IMG/VR virus record: IMGVR_UViG_3300027733_000105
Span: 1-39,567 of that record
From: a virus
Direction: 5' to 3' (one strand)
DNA: 39,567 bases
Both the position numbers and the translations under genes were made by a program. Positions 1 through 7,740 of the stretch are shown here, one piece after another. The notes under the pieces were generated by a model, which worked only from the letters and a program-made list of their open reading frames with translations, was not told the origin of the DNA and ran no database searches. Every line of letters begins with the position of its first letter. Position 1 is the stretch's first letter.

Positions 1-149
1 AGATTTTCGGATCCATCAACGGCAAGATTAGCCATTCGCACATCGGAAAGAGTTGATTTCAAAACCCAACTGCCACCGCCTAGTGCTAATTTAGTCCAGC
101 CATAAGCTCCGGCAGATGCACCTGCTTGTGTTGAAACTACTGGTGACAT
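1..149 (-). CDS. Tail fibre / beta-propeller protein, N-terminal part (cut by window edge)
   Basis: An ATG at 149 opens a frame that runs off base 1 after 49 codons. The peptide starts MSPVVSTQAG and is rich in Gly, Ala and Ser, with a segment GWTKLALGGGSW typical of phage tail-surface proteins. The last two bases of the frame (CT) need one more base. If the window is circular, the base at 39567 completes a Leu codon and the frame continues without a stop into the 38418-39567 gene. I read it as the N-terminus of that protein, which would total about 432 residues. It follows the fibre gene at 159-1010 in the same late unit. Function is inferred from context only. Confidence 0.7.
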   Translation of the reverse strand, partial: MSPVVSTQAGASAGAYGWTKLALGGGSWVLKSTLSDVRMANLAVDGSEN

Positions 150-155
150 TATTCT

Positions 156-180
156 CCTTTACGCAAACTTTGTTTGTGAT
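156..180. repeat. 25-bp repeat, copy 1 (shared fibre C-terminus)
   Basis: These 25 bases are identical to 35193-35217. They cover the last codons, the stop codon and 3 bases beyond the stop of two tail-fibre genes. Both proteins end with SQTKFA, and similarity continues over about 110 residues upstream. Confidence 0.85.
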
Positions 181-1010
181 CCAAGAACCACATATGTTGG
201 TGTTGCTGCTGTCTTAATAATAGTAAAGACATAAATATCAGTGCTTGATGCGTTTCCAGCAGCAGGTGCGGTTCCACCTTGCCACTTTGGAGTGACGGCT
301 GTGGTATCAATTTGAATTACGTTTGGATAATAAGCAGTTGCTCCGTTGGTATTCATCCAAACAACAGTGACCGCATCGCCCGTATTCAAAAAAGTATTTA
401 ATGAAACAGTTGCAGAATATCTAATGTTAAGAGTGTGGTTTGCTGTTGCGTTTGTGGTGTAGTACCAAACTGAAGCAGTTCCGACATTTAGGTTAATGGT
501 TCCAGTTGCCGCAGAGGCAACAATATTTGCATTTTCGTTTAAGCCTCTTACCCTAGAATCAACAACGGTTCCAGTTGCAACGTTAGATCCATTTAGACCA
601 TTGATGATTGCAGTATTAATAGTTGGACTTGTTCCAAATACTAAAAGACCTGAACCAGTTTCATCTGTTACAGCAGCAGCAAGGTTGGCACTAGATGGTG
701 TGCCAAGGAATGTGGCAACACCAGTTCCAAAAGAGCTGATCCCTGTTCCACCGTTAGCAACAGATACTGGAGTTGATAATGCTACAGTGCCAGTGCTTGT
801 GATTGTGCCACCGGTAAGACCAGTGCCAGCAATAATACTTGTAACTGTTCCATTTTGTGTGTACCCAAGAGTTGTCCAGTTAGCAGAACCGGTACCAATT
901 TTTAATTTGCCGGTATCAGTCTCGTACCCTATTTCACCAGCAGCTAACGTTGGATTATTAGTAGTCCAGTTCGCCGCAGTGTCGCGGCGGTTCTGTAAAC
1001 GTGATGTCAT
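159..1010 (-). CDS. Tail fibre protein with Mtd-like N-terminal domain
   Basis: The 283-aa protein probably forms part of a tail fibre that contacts the host. Residues about 5-42 (RRDTAANWTTNNPTLAAGEI, then GYETDTGKLKIG) match the short N-terminal trimerisation module seen in Bordetella phage Mtd and many fibres. The middle is Thr/Gly/Ser-rich and repetitive, with the fibre signature VANGGTGISSFGTG near residue 85. The last 110 residues (WYYTTNA to SQTKFA) are paralogous to the C-terminus of the 35196-36113 protein. It lies in the late unit just after the collagen-like fibre. No reverse transcriptase or template repeat is present, so despite the Mtd-like start there is no sign of diversity generation. 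Confidence 0.8.
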   Translation of the reverse strand: MTSRLQNRRDTAANWTTNNPTLAAGEIGYETDTGKLKIGTGSANWTTLGYTQNGTVTSIIAGTGLTGGTITSTGTVALSTPVSVANGGTGISSFGTGVATFLGTPSSANLAAAVTDETGSGLLVFGTSPTINTAIINGLNGSNVATGTVVDSRVRGLNENANIVASAATGTINLNVGTASVWYYTTNATANHTLNIRYSATVSLNTFLNTGDAVTVVWMNTNGATAYYPNVIQIDTTAVTPKWQGGTAPAAGNASSTDIYVFTIIKTAATPTYVVLGSQTKFA

Positions 1011-1024
1011 TTATCTTCCTTTAC

Positions 1025-2266
1025 CTAGTATGTCACGATTGAAGCGCCAGCGTCAATAACGTAAGTCCAGGATGTCGTGGTAGAATCTCCTGAATCATAC
1101 ACTACATCTGGAATAATTGGTGATGAACCGCCATCAAGATAGTCAACTACCGGATCGCCTGTACCGTTAGGACCAGAAGGACCAGAAGGACCGGATGGGC
1201 CAGTAGCTCCTGTAGTACCAGTTGGACCACTGGGACCTGAAGGACCTGAAGGACCAGACGGACCTGACGGGCCTGTAGCCCCAGGTACCGTAGAGGCAGC
1301 TCCAGTAGGACCAGAAGGCCCTGAAGGACCTGACGGACCGGAAGGACCTGTAGGACCGCTAGGTCCACTAGGACCGGTTGGTCCAGTAATACCAGTTGAT
1401 ACAACTGCAAGAATCAACGGATGGTTGTTTGCAAAGTTTGTTGTTCCAGTACCGGCTGAAGTAACTAAAGTTACTGGGATTTCTATATAATTAACCTGTA
1501 TTGTTGGTGTGGTAGATACTGTCCATTTTTGATAATTTGCAGAATTGTTTTTATCTTGGACAATTAAAATATCATTAGTTTTAATTAAACCTAAGAAGAT
1601 GTCAATATCAACACCATCTTGGTTAATGTGGTTTACATTTATCTGGGTGGCAGATATCTGCGTAGCATTGTTCCAAAGTAAGTCGCTGGTTCCAGGATTA
1701 CCTGTTGTGGCAGTTGTGTCTGCTTTGTAATCATAATAGTTAGCAGATCCACCATCTGCTCCGCTAGGTCCACTCGGACCAGAAACTGTAGATGCTGCTC
1801 CTGTAGGACCGCTAGGACCGCTAGGTCCGGTAGGTCCTGTTGCCCCAGTAACACCTGTGGCTCCAGTTACACCAGTAGGACCAACAATACCTTGTATGCC
1901 TTGTGGGCCGCTAGGACCGCTAGGACCGCTTGGACCAGAGGGTCCTGTAGCACCTGTTACACCTGTGGCTCCAGTGGCTCCAGTAACCCCTGTAGGGCCT
2001 GTAGCGCCTGTTACGCCAGTAGGACCGGTAGCACCTGTAACACCTGTAGCTCCAGTAGGACCTGAAGGTCCACTAGGACCGGAAGGGCCAGAAGGACCGC
2101 TAGGTCCGGTTGCACCGGTAGCTCCTGTAAAACCAACAGGTCCTGATGGACCGGATGGACCGCTAGGTCCGGTAGCTCCGCCAGTTCCTTGTGGACCTTG
2201 ATCGGCAGCAAAAGTTACTGATACTTGTGGAGTGATTGACTCAACGACAATTACTGTTTGGGTCAT
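1025..2266 (-). CDS. Collagen-like tail fibre protein
   Basis: The 413-aa protein consists of two blocks of Gly-X-Y repeats (mostly GPSGPSGP and [12 protein letters not shown]), at about residues 25-170 and 290-370. These flank a globular insert at about 175-290 ([17 protein letters not shown] onward). The C-terminal 40 residues are again non-repetitive and acidic. Collagen-like triple helices are common in phage fibres and would give a rigid trimeric rod. The ATG overlaps the stop of 2263-2601 by 4 bp, so the two are probably translationally coupled. The repeated DNA creates long open frames on the other strand, which I treat as shadows. Confidence 0.9.
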   Translation of the reverse strand: MTQTVIVVESITPQVSVTFAADQGPQGTGGATGPSGPSGPSGPVGFTGATGATGPSGPSGPSGPSGPSGPTGATGVTGATGPTGVTGATGPTGVTGATGATGVTGATGPSGPSGPSGPSGPQGIQGIVGPTGVTGATGVTGATGPTGPSGPSGPTGAASTVSGPSGPSGADGGSANYYDYKADTTATTGNPGTSDLLWNNATQISATQINVNHINQDGVDIDIFLGLIKTNDILIVQDKNNSANYQKWTVSTTPTIQVNYIEIPVTLVTSAGTGTTNFANNHPLILAVVSTGITGPTGPSGPSGPTGPSGPSGPSGPSGPTGAASTVPGATGPSGPSGPSGPSGPSGPTGTTGATGPSGPSGPSGPNGTGDPVVDYLDGGSSPIIPDVVYDSGDSTTTSWTYVIDAGASIVTY

Positions 2267-2601
2267 ACAGTCACCCCTGGAGTTACGATAAACTTGCCTT
2301 CTAAAATTCTAGTTATTACTGAGCCTGAATCAAATACCATATCGTAGGCATAACGTTGTGGAGTTATATCTGTTTGGGTAGCAGACAAAGTTACAGTCAC
2401 TCTGCCGTTAGCAGCATCTATTACGATTTCCCCACTGGTATTGGTTACAACTAAGGTTGTTGTGTTAGCTCCTACGAATGGACGGATAGTCATAGTTATT
2501 GCGTATCCAGTCAGATTCCAAGGAGTTGAATCGTTCTTAATTACAAACTGAAAGTTAAATGTGGTTGCTTGATCTGCAACTAGGTTATATTTTGCACTCA
2601 A
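2263..2601 (-). CDS. Baseplate/fibre-base structural protein (BppU-like N-domain)
   Basis: The 112-aa protein is all-beta in appearance, with the pattern [18 protein letters not shown], then [15 protein letters not shown]. That pattern is common in small phage proteins related to the baseplate upper-protein N-terminal domain, which anchors fibres to the particle. Position immediately before the collagen fibre gene fits a fibre-attachment role. The start is TTG, overlapping the stop of the preceding gene as TTGA. Family assignment comes from pattern memory and is moderate. Confidence 0.6.
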   Translation of the reverse strand: MSAKYNLVADQATTFNFQFVIKNDSTPWNLTGYAITMTIRPFVGANTTTLVVTNTSGEIVIDAANGRVTVTLSATQTDITPQRYAYDMVFDSGSVITRILEGKFIVTPGVTV

Positions 2602-2888
2602 GAGGATACCTGCCGTAGTGCTGTTACAGGTTCTGCGCCAGTGGTTGATGCCAGATAGTTACATACTCCAGCAAGGTCTAACCAATTTGCGCGGCTTAGT
2701 CCTGCTATTTCATTTAATACTCCAACAGTATCGCCAACTGTTAAGGTGGTGCTGCGAGCAGCAGCCCAAGCCTTGGCTGCACCGGCAGTATCTTTGTACG
2801 CAGAAAGTGCTGGATAGGAGGCACCGCCGTTGGCGAGCCTATTAAGTTCATCTACAAATGTTGAACCAGCAGTACCGTATGTTGGCAC
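2598..2888 (-). CDS. Small virion-associated protein, unknown function
   Basis: This 96-aa protein starts MPTYGTAGSTFVDELNRLAN and is rich in Ala, Leu and Thr. Short proteins of this kind occur beside fibre genes in aquatic phages, but I cannot name a function. It starts with GTG preceded by a GAGGT-type ribosome site and overlaps the next gene by 4 bp. The tight coupling to the fibre genes suggests a structural or assembly role. Confidence 0.6.
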   Translation of the reverse strand: MPTYGTAGSTFVDELNRLANGGASYPALSAYKDTAGAAKAWAAARSTTLTVGDTVGVLNEIAGLSRANWLDLAGVCNYLASTTGAEPVTALRQVSS

Positions 2889-2896
2889 CTCTTACC

Positions 2897-3055
2897 TCAC
2901 TTCTTGTTGGATCGTTTTGCTGCTGCGTTATCTACTAAGTTTGGATAAGGTCTACCTGCAGCCTTAGCTCTTGCTTTAGCAGCAGTCTTTTGCTTTGAAG
3001 TTAATGGTGTTGATTTCTTCTTAGGGTTTGGTGTATCCCAAAATGCTTTCTTCAT
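2897..3055 (-). CDS. Small lysine-rich protein
   Basis: A 52-aa frame begins ATG at 3055 (MKKAFWDTPNPKKKSTPLTS) and ends TGA at 2897. It is highly basic, with a Lys/Ala-rich centre (KQKTAAKARAKAAGRPYPN). Its ATG overlaps the TGA of 3052-3330 as ATGA. It belongs to a run of tiny basic genes between the capsid and fibre genes, which probably encode DNA- or capsid-binding accessory peptides. Confidence 0.75.
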   Translation of the reverse strand: MKKAFWDTPNPKKKSTPLTSKQKTAAKARAKAAGRPYPNLVDNAAAKRSNKK

Positions 3056-3330
3056 TTGCAACTACAATCCCAAGCCCGTAGCGACTTGTTGATTCTTGAG
3101 TTCGGATCTCCAGCAGTTTTGCTAGAAGTATTCTTTGCCTTCATTCCGCACATACGACCGCAAAAAGATTTGCGCCTTGCTGCGGATTTAGGAGATTTAG
3201 CAGCCTCAGCCTTTTTGACTGGAGGCTTTAGGTTCATCCCCTGCGCTTTAGCAGAGGCTCTACCCTTGGCGTTAAGACCGCCTTTAGGATTCTTACCTTC
3301 GGCTCTTTGCCACGCTGGAGATTTAGCCAT
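3052..3330 (-). CDS. Conserved basic phage protein with CxxxC motif (DUF6321-like)
   Basis: The 92-aa protein begins MAKSPAWQRAEGKNPKGGLN and contains SFCGRMCGMKAK followed by GDPNSRINKSLRAWDCSC. This combination matches a widespread small family in marine and freshwater phages that I recall as DUF6321. Two cysteine pairs (near residues 57/61 and 89/91) could bind a metal. Function is unknown. The DUF number is from memory. Confidence 0.75.
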   Translation of the reverse strand: MAKSPAWQRAEGKNPKGGLNAKGRASAKAQGMNLKPPVKKAEAAKSPKSAARRKSFCGRMCGMKAKNTSSKTAGDPNSRINKSLRAWDCSCK

Positions 3331-3491
3331 TACTTCTTTTTACCCATTTTCTTAGGCTTAGACTTACCAGCCTCTGATAGCGCAATAGCGATTGCTTGCT
3401 TTTTGGATTTTACGACTGGACCTTTTTTGCCTGAGTGTAAAGTACCAGTCTTGAACTCGTGCATTACCTTTTGAACTTTGGTCTTCTTCAT
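3330..3491 (-). CDS. Small lysine-rich protein, DUF6496-like
   Basis: The 53-aa frame starts ATG at 3491 (MKKTKVQKVMHEFKTGTLHS) and ends TAA at 3330, sharing bases with the next ATG (TAATG). The core VMHEFKTGTLHSG, then SKKQAIAIALSEAGK, is typical of a small phage family (DUF6496-like) with a conserved KQAIAIALSEA helix. It ends KKMGKKK, the same tail as the 3604-3744 protein. Role unknown; the charge suggests nucleic-acid or capsid contact. Confidence 0.75.
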   Translation of the reverse strand: MKKTKVQKVMHEFKTGTLHSGKKGPVVKSKKQAIAIALSEAGKSKPKKMGKKK

Positions 3492-3607
3492 TTTTTAGGA
3501 CCGTAAGCGCCGGTCTGTAGTGAATCATAATTTGGGTACGAAGGAACATCACGAGCAGGAATCATCTCGCCATCTTCTACCTCAATAACTGGCATTGGTT
3601 TCATCAT
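3488..3607 (-). CDS. Tiny acidic-to-neutral protein, unknown
   Basis: A 39-aa frame starts at the double ATG at 3607/3604 (MMKPMPVIEVEDGEMIPARD) and stops at 3488, with 4-bp overlaps on both sides. The arrangement supports a real gene in the chain, although the protein has no recognisable family. It has Pro and acidic residues first and a Tyr-rich end. Confidence 0.6.
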   Translation of the reverse strand: MMKPMPVIEVEDGEMIPARDVPSYPNYDSLQTGAYGPKK

Positions 3608-3744
3608 TTCTTTTTACCCATCTTCTTCTTAGGAGCGGCTTTCTTTGCAGAACCATATTCCATCTTACGAGCCTTTGGTCCTTCTTTGGCTTCGTGCATT
3701 TTCATCATTTTTGGAGATGAGTATTTTTCACCTTTTACTGACAT
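3604..3744 (-). CDS. Small lysine-rich protein with KKMGKKK tail
   Basis: The 46-aa frame runs from ATG 3744 (MSVKGEKYSSPKMMKMHEAK) to TGA 3604. Its C-terminus (APKKKMGKKK) repeats that of the 3330-3491 protein, also at DNA level, suggesting local duplication. It is strongly basic and Met-rich. Its ATG shares a base with the stop of 3744-4004. Confidence 0.65.
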   Translation of the reverse strand: MSVKGEKYSSPKMMKMHEAKEGPKARKMEYGSAKKAAPKKKMGKKK

Positions 3745-4004
3745 TAGTAACCTTCCTCTATTGGATCGTCTTCTTCGGATTCATCTAGTTCATAATCATC
3801 GTCATCTACTTCTTCATCTTCTTCTTCAATCACTGTATGTCCAGGAAAACCCCACTCTGGGAGCTGACTGGCAGTTAGATCAAAGGCTTCTTTGCGGGTA
3901 AACCCGACCTTTACATAGGCTTCCAATAACTTATGCGCCTCGTGCGCCATAGACAACATCGGGTTTAATGGCTCCGCCATCAACACGACTTCTTGTTCAG
4001 TCAT
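3744..4004 (-). CDS. Small protein with acidic C-terminal tail
   Basis: The 86-aa protein has a helical N-terminal half (MLSMAHEAHKLLEAYVKVGF, then TRKEAFDLTASQLPEW) and a very acidic tail of about 28 residues dominated by Asp and Glu. Acidic tails of this kind occur in capsid-assembly and DNA-mimic proteins. Position between the capsid genes and the basic peptides fits a late structural or assembly role. The family is not recognised. Confidence 0.65.
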   Translation of the reverse strand: MTEQEVVLMAEPLNPMLSMAHEAHKLLEAYVKVGFTRKEAFDLTASQLPEWGFPGHTVIEEEDEEVDDDDYELDESEEDDPIEEGY

Positions 4005-4019
4005 TGGATTGCCTTTCTT

Positions 4020-4304
4020 TTATGGTTTGAAAGTTAGTGTAGTTCCGTCAAATGCTTTGCCAGCGTCATTTGATAATGACACGGCTTTGTCAATATCTTT
4101 CTTGCGGGTAGAGCGTGGCTCGATACCCTGTGCCGTTGCATCATAATAGGACTGCAACTCTGCCTGATCCTTCTTTTGCCAGGTTCTATCTAATGTTATG
4201 TTTTTACTACCAAATACCCCAATAGCCTGAATTGTCTTACTTTGTAAACATTCAACATAAGAATTGTGGTCTTGGGTTTTGCAACCAGATGTACAGTTAC
4301 TCAT
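4020..4304 (-). CDS. Conserved actinophage protein, unknown function
   Basis: The 94-aa protein starts MSNCTSGCKTQDHNSYVECLQ with three early cysteines (residues 4, 8, 19). Small proteins with CKTQDH near the start occur beside capsid genes of actinobacterial phages. The rest is helical and charged. Its ATG shares a base with the stop of 4304-4630. No biochemical role can be named. Confidence 0.65.
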   Translation of the reverse strand: MSNCTSGCKTQDHNSYVECLQSKTIQAIGVFGSKNITLDRTWQKKDQAELQSYYDATAQGIEPRSTRKKDIDKAVSLSNDAGKAFDGTTLTFKP

Positions 4305-4630
4305 TATGGGATCACCGTTAGGTAAGCGCTGTAACCTGCATTTATCAATACAGTAGCCTGAGCTTGAGAGACAACGTATTCGTGTCCACCTAAAAAGTAA
4401 TAACCTGCTTCAGCCAACTGATCTTGACTTGGAGTTTGAATCTCAGTTACTGTTGTTCCAGTAACAAGTAATGAATACCCGCGAGGTATGTCTGTTATGA
4501 ACGGATTGATAGTTCCGGTAGAAGTTCCACCAGTTACTGGACGACCAGCCAACCTTGAGTAAGGTGTGAACTCTCGATTTGCTCCCCAGGTTTCCCAACG
4601 CCAAGGAGTTACTAATGTGTAATCCGACAT
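4304..4630 (-). CDS. Head-proximal structural protein, unknown
   Basis: This 108-aa protein (MSDYTLVTPWRWETWGANRE) appears mostly beta and lies directly after the major capsid gene, a usual place for head-completion or decoration proteins. A good AAAGGA ribosome site precedes the ATG. The family is not recognised, so the structural role is inferred from location. Confidence 0.6.
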   Translation of the reverse strand: MSDYTLVTPWRWETWGANREFTPYSRLAGRPVTGGTSTGTINPFITDIPRGYSLLVTGTTVTEIQTPSQDQLAEAGYYFLGGHEYVVSQAQATVLINAGYSAYLTVIP

Positions 4631-4649
4631 TATTTCCTTTCATAAGGTT

Positions 4650-4674
4650 GGGCAGGGGCTTATGCACCCTGCCC
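4650..4674 (-). other. Hairpin downstream of the major capsid gene
   Basis: GGGCAGGG (4650-4657) pairs perfectly with CCCTGCCC (4667-4674) around a 9-nt loop, 16 bases past the capsid stop. There is no T-run, so it is more likely a 3'-end stabiliser or partial terminator that raises capsid mRNA relative to downstream genes than a full terminator. Confidence 0.6.
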
Positions 4675-4689
4675 TTCCATAAGCGGTTA

Positions 4690-5865
4690 TTAGCCGTTTG
4701 TTGCTGAGGACTCAATACGATATAGAGCAGCCTCACGAAGACGGTTGAATCCACCGAAGTAGTACCAACCGATTGTGCGGAAGCGACGAAGTGCATCAAT
4801 CTCAGGTCCAATAACGGTTGAGATGTCAGAGGCTTGTGCTTCTGCTAGTGCTTCACGACCGGCAATAACTGCGCGGTAGTTGTTTGTGAATGTTACAGTA
4901 CCGGATGTAGCAGCAGTTGTAACTGTGCTTGAACCGATTAGAACTGTAAAGGTTGTTGATGATGGAACAGTTAGGATTGTTGCGGTTCCTGTAACAGCAG
5001 TGAACGGAGCCACTGTGTTAGAGAAGGTAACAACCTGTCCAACGCCAAGACCGTGTGCAACTGCTGTGGTTACTGTAACAGTACCTGAAGCGATTGCGAG
5101 GTTGGTGATGGTAGTAGTTGTGCTAATACCAGCAGCCAAGTTTAGGCCGTTAAGAACGCGAGCGGTTTCAACAATGTAAGCGCCTTCAATTACGCCAACT
5201 GCACCAGCCACGAATGGGGTACGGTCAACATACTTGGTCAACTCTTGGAATCCGCCGGTGCCTGATTCTGCACGAAGATCCGCTGCTTGACGTGGGTGTA
5301 CATATGCTGCATAGAGTTCGCCCATACGAGGCAAAGCCTTGTTGGTACGAAGTTCTGTGACTGCTTGACGAATTTTTGCTACAGTCATAATGCTTGTGGT
5401 TGGAACAACTGTTGCTGAAGAGGTAGCAGAGCCACCATAAAGAGCATTTGTTCCTGCACAAAGTACTTGACCTACAACATTGTCAATGCTGTCTGCTGCG
5501 TTGTAAGCGATGATGTCAGCAAGAGCTGAATCTACATCGTTGAAAGAAGTTAGGTTTAACTTCTTGGTTGTGCTTACGGCTGAGCCGTACTCGTTTAGTG
5601 TTACGGTAACTTGTGATGGGTTACCTAATGCGATGCTTGAAACATCTGATGCTTCTGTCAAAGTAGAGGTGGCTTGTGCCAAGTCTGAGTAAATTGAGAA
5701 GACTACTGATGATCCAGGCATAGCCTGTTGTACTGGCTTAACATCTGCAAGCGCTCTCATAACTGGAATGGAGCGAAGCGCCATTCTTACATACTGATCG
5801 TATGCTGTCTGTACGAGGTTGCTAATTGCGGATGTGCCAGTAAGCGTACCTGTAGGTACTGCCAT
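4690..5865 (-). CDS. Major capsid protein (N4 gp56-like) with inserted beta domain
   Basis: The 391-aa protein should form the icosahedral shell. Features of the N4 gp56-like capsid family are visible: VTVTLNEYGSAVSTTKKLNL (about 86-105), GELYAAYVHPRQAADLRAE (182-200), GVIEGAYIVET (224-234) and a C-terminal FRTIGWYYFGGFNRLREAAL. Residues about 245-328 form a Thr/Val-rich segment with AVAHGLGVGQVVTFSNT that interrupts the conserved core. It resembles a small beta-barrel module found inserted in phage structural proteins and may be exposed on the capsid. The scaffold gene sits just upstream. Start ATG with AAAGGA site. The HK97-type fold is inferred. Confidence 0.88.
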   Translation of the reverse strand: MAVPTGTLTGTSAISNLVQTAYDQYVRMALRSIPVMRALADVKPVQQAMPGSSVVFSIYSDLAQATSTLTEASDVSSIALGNPSQVTVTLNEYGSAVSTTKKLNLTSFNDVDSALADIIAYNAADSIDNVVGQVLCAGTNALYGGSATSSATVVPTTSIMTVAKIRQAVTELRTNKALPRMGELYAAYVHPRQAADLRAESGTGGFQELTKYVDRTPFVAGAVGVIEGAYIVETARVLNGLNLAAGISTTTTITNLAIASGTVTVTTAVAHGLGVGQVVTFSNTVAPFTAVTGTATILTVPSSTTFTVLIGSSTVTTAATSGTVTFTNNYRAVIAGREALAEAQASDISTVIGPEIDALRRFRTIGWYYFGGFNRLREAALYRIESSATNG

Positions 5866-5889
5866 TTGACTATCCTTTCATTAGTTGGA

Positions 5890-6363
5890 TTAGAGTCCAG
5901 ATTCCCTAATGATTGCATCCAAATCTTCCTTGCTATTAGCGTTCATTAGACGGCGATGTATATCTTCGGAGTGGCTAGGTGTAATACCTTGCTCAACTGC
6001 TTTCGTCATACGCTGATAGTCAGAGGCTATCTTTGGATCTACATTGGGTGTCTGAGTTGGTGCTTCGACTTGAAAACCAAACACATCTGCGTTGTCTTCA
6101 AGCCATTTTGATACAGACTCTTCAGTAGGGTCTATATCCGATGGAATAAATTTAGCAACTTTGCTACTTACTCCGCGAGTTTCGAGGACATCTTTAACTG
6201 CACGTTCCCGTTGGGCTTTATTTAGATTTTCAAACTGTGCTTTTATATCAGACAGTTCTTTTTCTTTTTGCTTGTTGGCTTTACGTAACTGTTTGACCAG
6301 ATCGTTATTAGCCTCTGGAGTCGTATAGTCATCGTCATCATCTTCGTACTCGTAGTTGGACAT
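5890..6363 (-). CDS. Capsid scaffolding protein
   Basis: I choose the ATG at 6363 (MSNYEYEDDDDDYTTPE, 157 aa) because GAGAAGGA lies at the right distance before it; an upstream ATG at 6381 has no such site. The protein has an acidic start, a charged coiled coil (about 20-55, LVKQLRKANKQKEKELSD) and an acidic middle with a helical end. Low complexity, charge and position directly before the capsid gene are typical of phage scaffolds, which direct shell assembly and then leave. Sequence families of scaffolds are poorly conserved, so context carries much of the weight. Confidence 0.8.
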   Translation of the reverse strand: MSNYEYEDDDDDYTTPEANNDLVKQLRKANKQKEKELSDIKAQFENLNKAQRERAVKDVLETRGVSSKVAKFIPSDIDPTEESVSKWLEDNADVFGFQVEAPTQTPNVDPKIASDYQRMTKAVEQGITPSHSEDIHRRLMNANSKEDLDAIIRESGL

Positions 6364-6490
6364 AGTTAGTCCTTCTCCCATTTTCTCTAGTTGGATTCGA
6401 TAGCCACGTATTCACCTGGGGTAGCGGTACGGCTCTATCTATCGGTCTTATTACACTCTCCAGTGCCGATCGATCTGGAGCAGGTCTATG
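6364..6490. other. 127-bp intergenic gap with inverted repeat
   Basis: This is the longest gap within the left part of the late unit. CTCCAG (6458-6463) and CTGGAG (6475-6480) form a 6-bp inverted repeat just past the stop of the 6491-7738 gene. No T-run follows on either strand. The gap could hold an internal promoter for scaffold and capsid, but I see no convincing -35/-10 pair. Confidence 0.4.
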
Positions 6491-7738
6491 TTAGAACGCG
6501 CCTGCGCGTCCCTGATTTAGTGCAGAGCTAGATAATCCGCTTTGTCCACCAAAGGTTGCTTGTTCAAGTCCTGAAATATTTTGACGTTTACGTCTTGATT
6601 CTACTGCTCCACCAGTGCTAAATACTTCTTGCTCGGCAGTGGTCTGTGTATAAGGTGTCTGACCATAGATACTTGATAACTGACTACCGCGTTCTAAGCC
6701 GCCAGCAATCTGTTGGTATCCGGCTCGCGCTTGTGCTTGGTCAACACCAAAACTTGCTAAGTATTGAGCATCTGCTAAGTTTGTGGTTAATCCACCACCA
6801 GCCATACGCGCTGCTCCACCAATTTCGGCTGCCTGTACTTGACGTTGAATATCGGGCAAAGCTTTTTTTGGATCTAAAATGTATGCAAGCAAGTTAGACT
6901 TATTAACTCCTGGGTAGAATTGTTCTAATGTTGAAAGAACTTCAGGAGAAGCGTTCTGAACTCTATTAACTCCAAGTTGGATACGGTCTTCTAACTCAGC
7001 AGGAGATACATCTCCAGCAATAAACTTTTCTAACTCTGGTTGACGACCAGCAGTGCCAGTCTTATAGAATGATTCTGGCAAACCATACTGACGCATTAAG
7101 CGTTGATAACTATCTTCTAAAGTTACATACTCTGCTTCGCTCAAAGAGCGATATCCAGCTTTAATTCTATCTGTGTTTGCACCAAAACGTGCTTGATAGG
7201 TAGGTGTTTGTCTTAGTCTTAAAGTAAACTCTGCTGGACTTACACCTTCCACTGCTAATGCTTGAGTATCTCCTACTAGATCTTGCAATCCATAACGGGT
7301 AAACTCTTCTTTAAGAAGATCAAAAGCAGATTTACGTTCTACTTGAGCTGCTGCTGAAGCTGCTCCTTTTCCAAGGACTGCCATTGTTCCATCTTCAAAT
7401 ACGGCTACATTCTCACCTTTGTCATTAACAATAGTGTTAATAACTTTTTTGCCACCAACACCACCACCAGATATCTCTGAACTTATAGTTCCTGGTATGC
7501 CTTGAAGTTGTGCTTCGGCAGCGGCTAGACCTGGAGCATAACTTTGATTTGCTCCAACGCTATAATCTGCTGCGCTTAAACCTTGCATCGCTTGCATATT
7601 ATCAGTGCCAGTTTCAGCATTAACCAGTGGGCTATTGTATAAACCACTTGCTTTTTGCAAAGCCATATCTCTTTGATCGTAATAACGAATATATTCAGGT
7701 GAACCTATAGTAAGTCCACTAGCCGCATCAATAGCCAT
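6491..7738 (-). CDS. Virion protein, probable ejection/internal protein
   Basis: The 415-aa protein starts MAIDAASGLTIGSPEYIRYY. It has a Gly/Ala-rich N-terminal third and a helical centre with LRQTPTYQARFGANTDRI, then LSEAEYVTLEDSYQRLMRQY and YGLPESFYKTG. That pattern recurs in minor virion proteins of actinobacterial phages. The C-terminus is Gly/Ser/Gln-rich. It follows the 1589-aa protein in transcription order and precedes scaffold and capsid, like the internal virion protein cluster of podoviruses. A role in DNA ejection or head-tail completion is inferred from position. Confidence 0.65.
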   Translation of the reverse strand: MAIDAASGLTIGSPEYIRYYDQRDMALQKASGLYNSPLVNAETGTDNMQAMQGLSAADYSVGANQSYAPGLAAAEAQLQGIPGTISSEISGGGVGGKKVINTIVNDKGENVAVFEDGTMAVLGKGAASAAAQVERKSAFDLLKEEFTRYGLQDLVGDTQALAVEGVSPAEFTLRLRQTPTYQARFGANTDRIKAGYRSLSEAEYVTLEDSYQRLMRQYGLPESFYKTGTAGRQPELEKFIAGDVSPAELEDRIQLGVNRVQNASPEVLSTLEQFYPGVNKSNLLAYILDPKKALPDIQRQVQAAEIGGAARMAGGGLTTNLADAQYLASFGVDQAQARAGYQQIAGGLERGSQLSSIYGQTPYTQTTAEQEVFSTGGAVESRRKRQNISGLEQATFGGQSGLSSSALNQGRAGAF

Positions 7739-7740
7739 AG

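Noticed and set aside
159-1010. Mtd-like fibre N-terminus as a sign of a diversity-generating retroelement
   Set aside because: No reverse transcriptase and no template/variable repeat pair; the N-terminal module alone is common in ordinary fibres.
496-1059. 187-aa open frame on the plus strand
   Set aside because: Antisense of the fibre gene with its low-complexity Thr/Val repeats; no ribosome site and contrary to the unit direction.
1857-2201. Long open frame on the plus strand with PVTPVGP repeats
   Set aside because: It is the antisense of the collagen repeat; repeated Gly-X-Y DNA opens several frames by composition.
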